Positions 6,611 to 8,980 of a stretch of 8,980 nt of DNA are shown one piece after another. Position numbers and translations under genes: made by a program. The DNA comes from Chloroflexota bacterium (GTDB lineage Bacteria > Chloroflexota > Dehalococcoidia > DSTF01 > JACRBR01), in assembly GCA_021813085.1 (NCBI GenBank), contig JAKAMA010000069.1, positions 1-8,980 on the forward strand, read 5' to 3'. How positions within the stretch are numbered: position 1 is the first letter of the stretch; each line of letters begins with the position of its first letter. The notes below the pieces were generated by a model. It made no database searches. It was not told where the DNA came from and worked only from the letters and a program-made list of their open reading frames with translations.

Positions 6611-7594
6611 TTGAAACGGCTGTGGGTGCTCGCCAAGCACGCCTTCTTCGGCTTTCGCGATGACCGCTGCACGCGCCTCGCCGCGGCCATCTCGTACTAC
6701 GCGCTCTTCTCGATCGTGCCGCTTGCGATCTTCCTGGTCTCGGTCTTCGGCTTCGTCCTCAACAACGCCAGCGTCCGGCAGAGCGTGGTCGACCAGGTGC
6801 TGAATTTCGTGCCGCTCAGCCAGAGCAGCGGCCGCACGGCCGTCGAGAACGCGCTGAACCGCGTCAAGCACATCAGCGGCCCGGCCGCGGCGCTGAGCCT
6901 GCTGCTCACGCTCTGGACTTCCTCGGCGATGTTCGCCGCCGTGCGCGGGTCGCTCAACACGGTATTTCGCGTCGATGAGCACCGCCCGTTCTTCCAGGGC
7001 AAGCTGCTCGACCTCGCGCAGGTCGGCGGCATCGCACTCTTCATCGTCGGGTCGATCGTCCTCACCGGCCTGCTCAAGGCGGTGCAGTCGCTGAGCAGCC
7101 AGCACCTTGGGAGCTTCGCCGGCGGGAACCCGCTCTGGGCGGTCGCGTTCCTGTTCGTGCCGGCGTTCGTGTCGTTCGTCGCGTTCCTCGCGTTGTACCG
7201 TGCCGTGCCCGCCGCGCATCTTTCCTGGCCCGAGGTGCTGCCGGGCGCGGCGGTGGCGACGGTGCTGTTCGAGCTGCTGAAGAACACCTTCGCGATCTAC
7301 GTGGCGAACTACAACAACTACGACGTCGTGTACGGCTCGCTGGCCGGGATCCTGCTCTTCCTCCTCTACATGTTCCTGTCGTCGAACATCGTGCTGATCG
7401 GCGCCGAAGTGTCGTCGGCGTTCGTGCGTCTCGAACGCGGCGAGTTTGCGGCCGAGTTCACACCTGGGCCGCCGGGGCCGCCGCTCGCGGCGCGCCTCTT
7501 CCTTGCGGTGAAGGGACTGTTCGTGCGTCACCACGCGCCGGCGCCGCCGCCCCGCCAGCCCGAGGGCGCGCCCGGACCGGACCGCCGCCGCTGA
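6611..7594 (+). CDS. YihY/UPF0761 family inner membrane protein
   Basis: The product is 327 residues with six hydrophobic segments at about 26-50, 90-111, 138-160, 174-197, 206-231 and 240-268. The N-terminal DDRCTRLAAAISYYALFSIVPL (17-38) and the later LTLWTSSAMFAAVRGSLNTVF (99-119) and FAIYVANYNNYDVVYGSLAGILLFLLYM (about 227-254) are hallmarks of the YihY/BrkB family. These proteins were once called ribonuclease BN by mistake and have no settled function; envelope integrity or transport is suggested for some. The frame is open much further left (to 6392), but that part overlaps the exporter tail and does not look like a family N terminus. The first start after it that fits is TTG 6611; GTG 6626 is the alternative. 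No clear Shine-Dalgarno is present. The C-terminal 45 residues are Pro/Arg-rich, cytoplasmic and probably disordered. The gene lies 112 nt after the exporter remnant and 176 nt before the PgpH-like gene. Confidence 0.85.
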   Translation: MKRLWVLAKHAFFGFRDDRCTRLAAAISYYALFSIVPLAIFLVSVFGFVLNNASVRQSVVDQVLNFVPLSQSSGRTAVENALNRVKHISGPAAALSLLLTLWTSSAMFAAVRGSLNTVFRVDEHRPFFQGKLLDLAQVGGIALFIVGSIVLTGLLKAVQSLSSQHLGSFAGGNPLWAVAFLFVPAFVSFVAFLALYRAVPAAHLSWPEVLPGAAVATVLFELLKNTFAIYVANYNNYDVVYGSLAGILLFLLYMFLSSNIVLIGAEVSSAFVRLERGEFAAEFTPGPPGPPLAARLFLAVKGLFVRHHAPAPPPRQPEGAPGPDRRR

Positions 7595-7747
7595 GCCCGG
7601 TGAAGGGCGGACCGCGCGGGCTGCCGTACGGCCCGTCTGGGAACAGTTCGCGCCACGGGTGGGCGGGTGCTGTTTCATCCGCGGGGTGGCGCTGCCGCAC
7701 CATGTGGAACTGCCAGGGGACATGCCGGGTGGGGTAGAGGAGCACGC

Positions 7748-7753
7748 TATCAT
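7748..7753 (+). promoter_or_regulatory. Possible -10 box for the PgpH-like gene, flanked by an inverted repeat
   Basis: TATCAT (5 of 6 to TATAAT) lies 17 nt before the ATG at 7771; no good -35 is visible. GTGGGG (7729-7734) and CCCCAC (7756-7761) form a 6-bp inverted repeat around it. A transcript from here would have only about 10 nt of leader. Confidence 0.3.
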
Positions 7754-7761
7754 ATCCCCAC

Positions 7762-7766
7762 GGTGA
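7762..7766 (+). promoter_or_regulatory. GGTGA ribosome binding site
   Basis: GGTGA matches the 3' half of the GGAGGTGA consensus and is 4 nt before ATG 7771, supporting that start. An overlapping GTG at 7763 is out of frame. Confidence 0.4.
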
Positions 7767-7770
7767 TCGC

Positions 7771-8980
7771 ATGATCCAGCGCGGTAAGCCCCGGCCCCTC
7801 AGCCTGACCGCGACCGCCGTCTTTGGCGCCGCGCTCGCGGCGCTGCTGGCGGTCGCACTCTTCCCGATCTTCCCGCACCGCCTGAACATCCGCGTGGGCG
7901 ACGTCGCATCACGCACGATCAGGGCGCCGCGGTCCGTGTCGTTCGTGAGCAGCGTGCTGACAAAGCAACGGCAGGACGAGGCGGCGAACGCCGTGCCGCC
8001 GTCCCTCACCTTCGATGCGTCGGTGCGCACGAACCAACTCCAGGCATACAACCGGCTGACGGCGCAGGTCTCCCAGATCCGGGCGCAGACGACCGACGCG
8101 GCGCGCAAGCGCGACCAGCTCGCCGCCCTGCAGCTCTCGTCACGGAGCATCGACACCGTGCTGGCGCTGTCCGACGCACGTTGGACGGCGGTCGTCGCGG
8201 AGGGGCAACGGGTGTTGAGCCTGGACCTGGGGGTGTCGCTCGACAGCAACGGCGCGCGCCAGGCGAAGGACGGCGTCGACGCGGTGATCGCGCCCAGTTT
8301 CAGCGCCGACGAAGCCCTCCTCACGGCCGAGCTCGTGCGGCCGCTCATCGTCCCGACGCTCGTGGTCGACGCCCAGAAGACGGCGCAGGCGCAGGCTGCC
8401 GCGCGCGCCGCCGTGCCGCCGGAGCGGATCAGCATCGAGAAGAACGACGTCATCCTCGACGCCGGCTCACGGGTGGACAGCGTCGCCATCGAGAAGCTGC
8501 GAGCGGTCGGGCTGCTGTCGCGGCCCGTCGACTGGCGCAACGTGATGGCGGTGCTGCTGATCTCGATGATCGCGGCGGGTGCCATCGCGGGGTTCGTGTA
8601 CATCATGCAGCCGGGAGGCATCACGTCAGAGCGGCACCTGATCGCGCTGGCGCTGGTGACCGCGGCACCGCTGCTGGTGGCGAAGTTCTACCTGCCGCTG
8701 GTGTTGCCCGACGAGCACCGGCACTTCCTCGCGTTCATCCTTCCCCTGGCGGCGGCGCCGATCCTGATCGCGGCGCTCCTCGAGGCCGAGGTGGCGGTCG
8801 TCGTCGCGGCGGTCGTCGGTGCGCTCATCGCGTTCATCAGCATCTTCCTCCCGGACGTCTCGCTGGTCGCGGCGATCAGCTCCACGGACACCGTGCGGCT
8901 CTTGCTGGTGTACGCCTTCGGGCCGATCGCGGGGATCTTCCTCGTGCATCGCGCGAACAGGCTGAGCCGCTACCTGAGAT
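7771..8980 (+). CDS. PgpH/YqfF-like 7TM-HD protein, N-terminal part (3' end outside the window)
   Basis: The frame is open from ATG 7771 to the window edge (403 residues). A first membrane segment (about residues 11-34) is followed by LNIRVGDVASRTIRAPRSVSFV and a ~220-residue extracytoplasmic region rich in Ala/Gln helices. That region ends in NDVILDAGSRVDSVAIEKLRAVGLL, which resembles the conserved end of the 7TMR-HDED domain. Membrane segments follow at about 257-280, 291-312, 318-341, 342-363 and 377-395, matching the 7TMR-HD core. In characterised members (Listeria PgpH) the cytoplasmic HD domain after the last helix hydrolyses c-di-AMP to pApA. That catalytic part lies beyond this window and cannot be verified, so I give no symbol. 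The gene has its own possible promoter and is not tightly coupled to the YihY gene. The start is supported by GGTGA 4 nt upstream and by a normal N terminus with no long extension. Confidence 0.85.
   Translation, partial: MIQRGKPRPLSLTATAVFGAALAALLAVALFPIFPHRLNIRVGDVASRTIRAPRSVSFVSSVLTKQRQDEAANAVPPSLTFDASVRTNQLQAYNRLTAQVSQIRAQTTDAARKRDQLAALQLSSRSIDTVLALSDARWTAVVAEGQRVLSLDLGVSLDSNGARQAKDGVDAVIAPSFSADEALLTAELVRPLIVPTLVVDAQKTAQAQAAARAAVPPERISIEKNDVILDAGSRVDSVAIEKLRAVGLLSRPVDWRNVMAVLLISMIAAGAIAGFVYIMQPGGITSERHLIALALVTAAPLLVAKFYLPLVLPDEHRHFLAFILPLAAAPILIAALLEAEVAVVVAAVVGALIAFISIFLPDVSLVAAISSTDTVRLLLVYAFGPIAGIFLVHRANRLSRYLR

Noticed and set aside
6551..7753. A 400-codon minus-strand frame opposite the YihY gene
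   Set aside because: The product is Arg/Glu/His-rich without domain features, whereas the plus strand encodes a clear YihY protein with six membrane segments.
7458..8624. A 388-codon minus-strand frame opposite the PgpH-like gene
   Set aside because: The product is Ser/Thr/Arg-rich with no recognisable motif. The plus frame has a signal anchor, 7TMR-HDED-like end and membrane helices.

Overview
The window is a high-GC (roughly 68-70%) bacterial chromosomal segment of ordinary gene density. Several things point to the Chloroflexota, perhaps a Dehalococcoidia- or Thermomicrobia-like metagenomic lineage, but this is inference without a database search. The pointers are a DUF362 protein with the GNGPGP signature, an ABC exporter with a glycine-rich N terminus and the matching half-size architecture, a Thr-Pro-rich surface protein with NHL repeats and a dockerin-like end, and a PgpH-type 7TM protein.

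Layout. Positions 2-601 (+) hold the C-terminal part of a DUF362 protein. Facing it, 669-1319 (-) encodes a small nucleotidyltransferase of the aminoglycoside-2''-adenylyltransferase-like type. It starts at a TTG with a textbook Shine-Dalgarno sequence, and its ~190-nt leader carries an extended -10 promoter, a 15-codon proline-alternating mini-ORF and competing hairpins. Between this leader and the next gene lies a divergent promoter region. A TTGACA/17/TAACAT promoter at 1597-1625 points right, into a ~230-nt leader and then a 1054-residue exported protein (1862-5026). That protein has a signal anchor, a Thr-Pro linker, Ig-like domains, a six-bladed NHL propeller, a second ~200-residue Thr-Pro linker with four cysteine pairs and 54-bp tandem repeats, a further beta domain, a TSP3-like Ca-binding segment, and a dockerin-like pair whose second half is degenerate.

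Downstream, 5126-6498 (+) is a half-size ABC exporter broken by three separate lesions: a large deletion of TM3-6, a 1-nt deletion, and a deletion across the D-loop. It reads as a recent pseudogene, or as clustered assembly error. It is followed by an intact YihY/UPF0761 membrane protein (6611-7594) and by the N-terminal 403 residues of a PgpH/YqfF-like protein (7771 to the window end), the family of 7TM-HD c-di-AMP phosphodiesterases.

The genes do not form one pathway. The common theme on the right is the cell envelope: surface protein, exporter remnant, YihY membrane protein, and 7TM signalling hydrolase. No tRNA, rRNA, CRISPR array, insertion sequence or phage gene was seen. I did not find a clearly new multi-gene system. 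The most unusual items are the nucleotidyltransferase leader, the modular surface protein and the triple-lesion ABC exporter.
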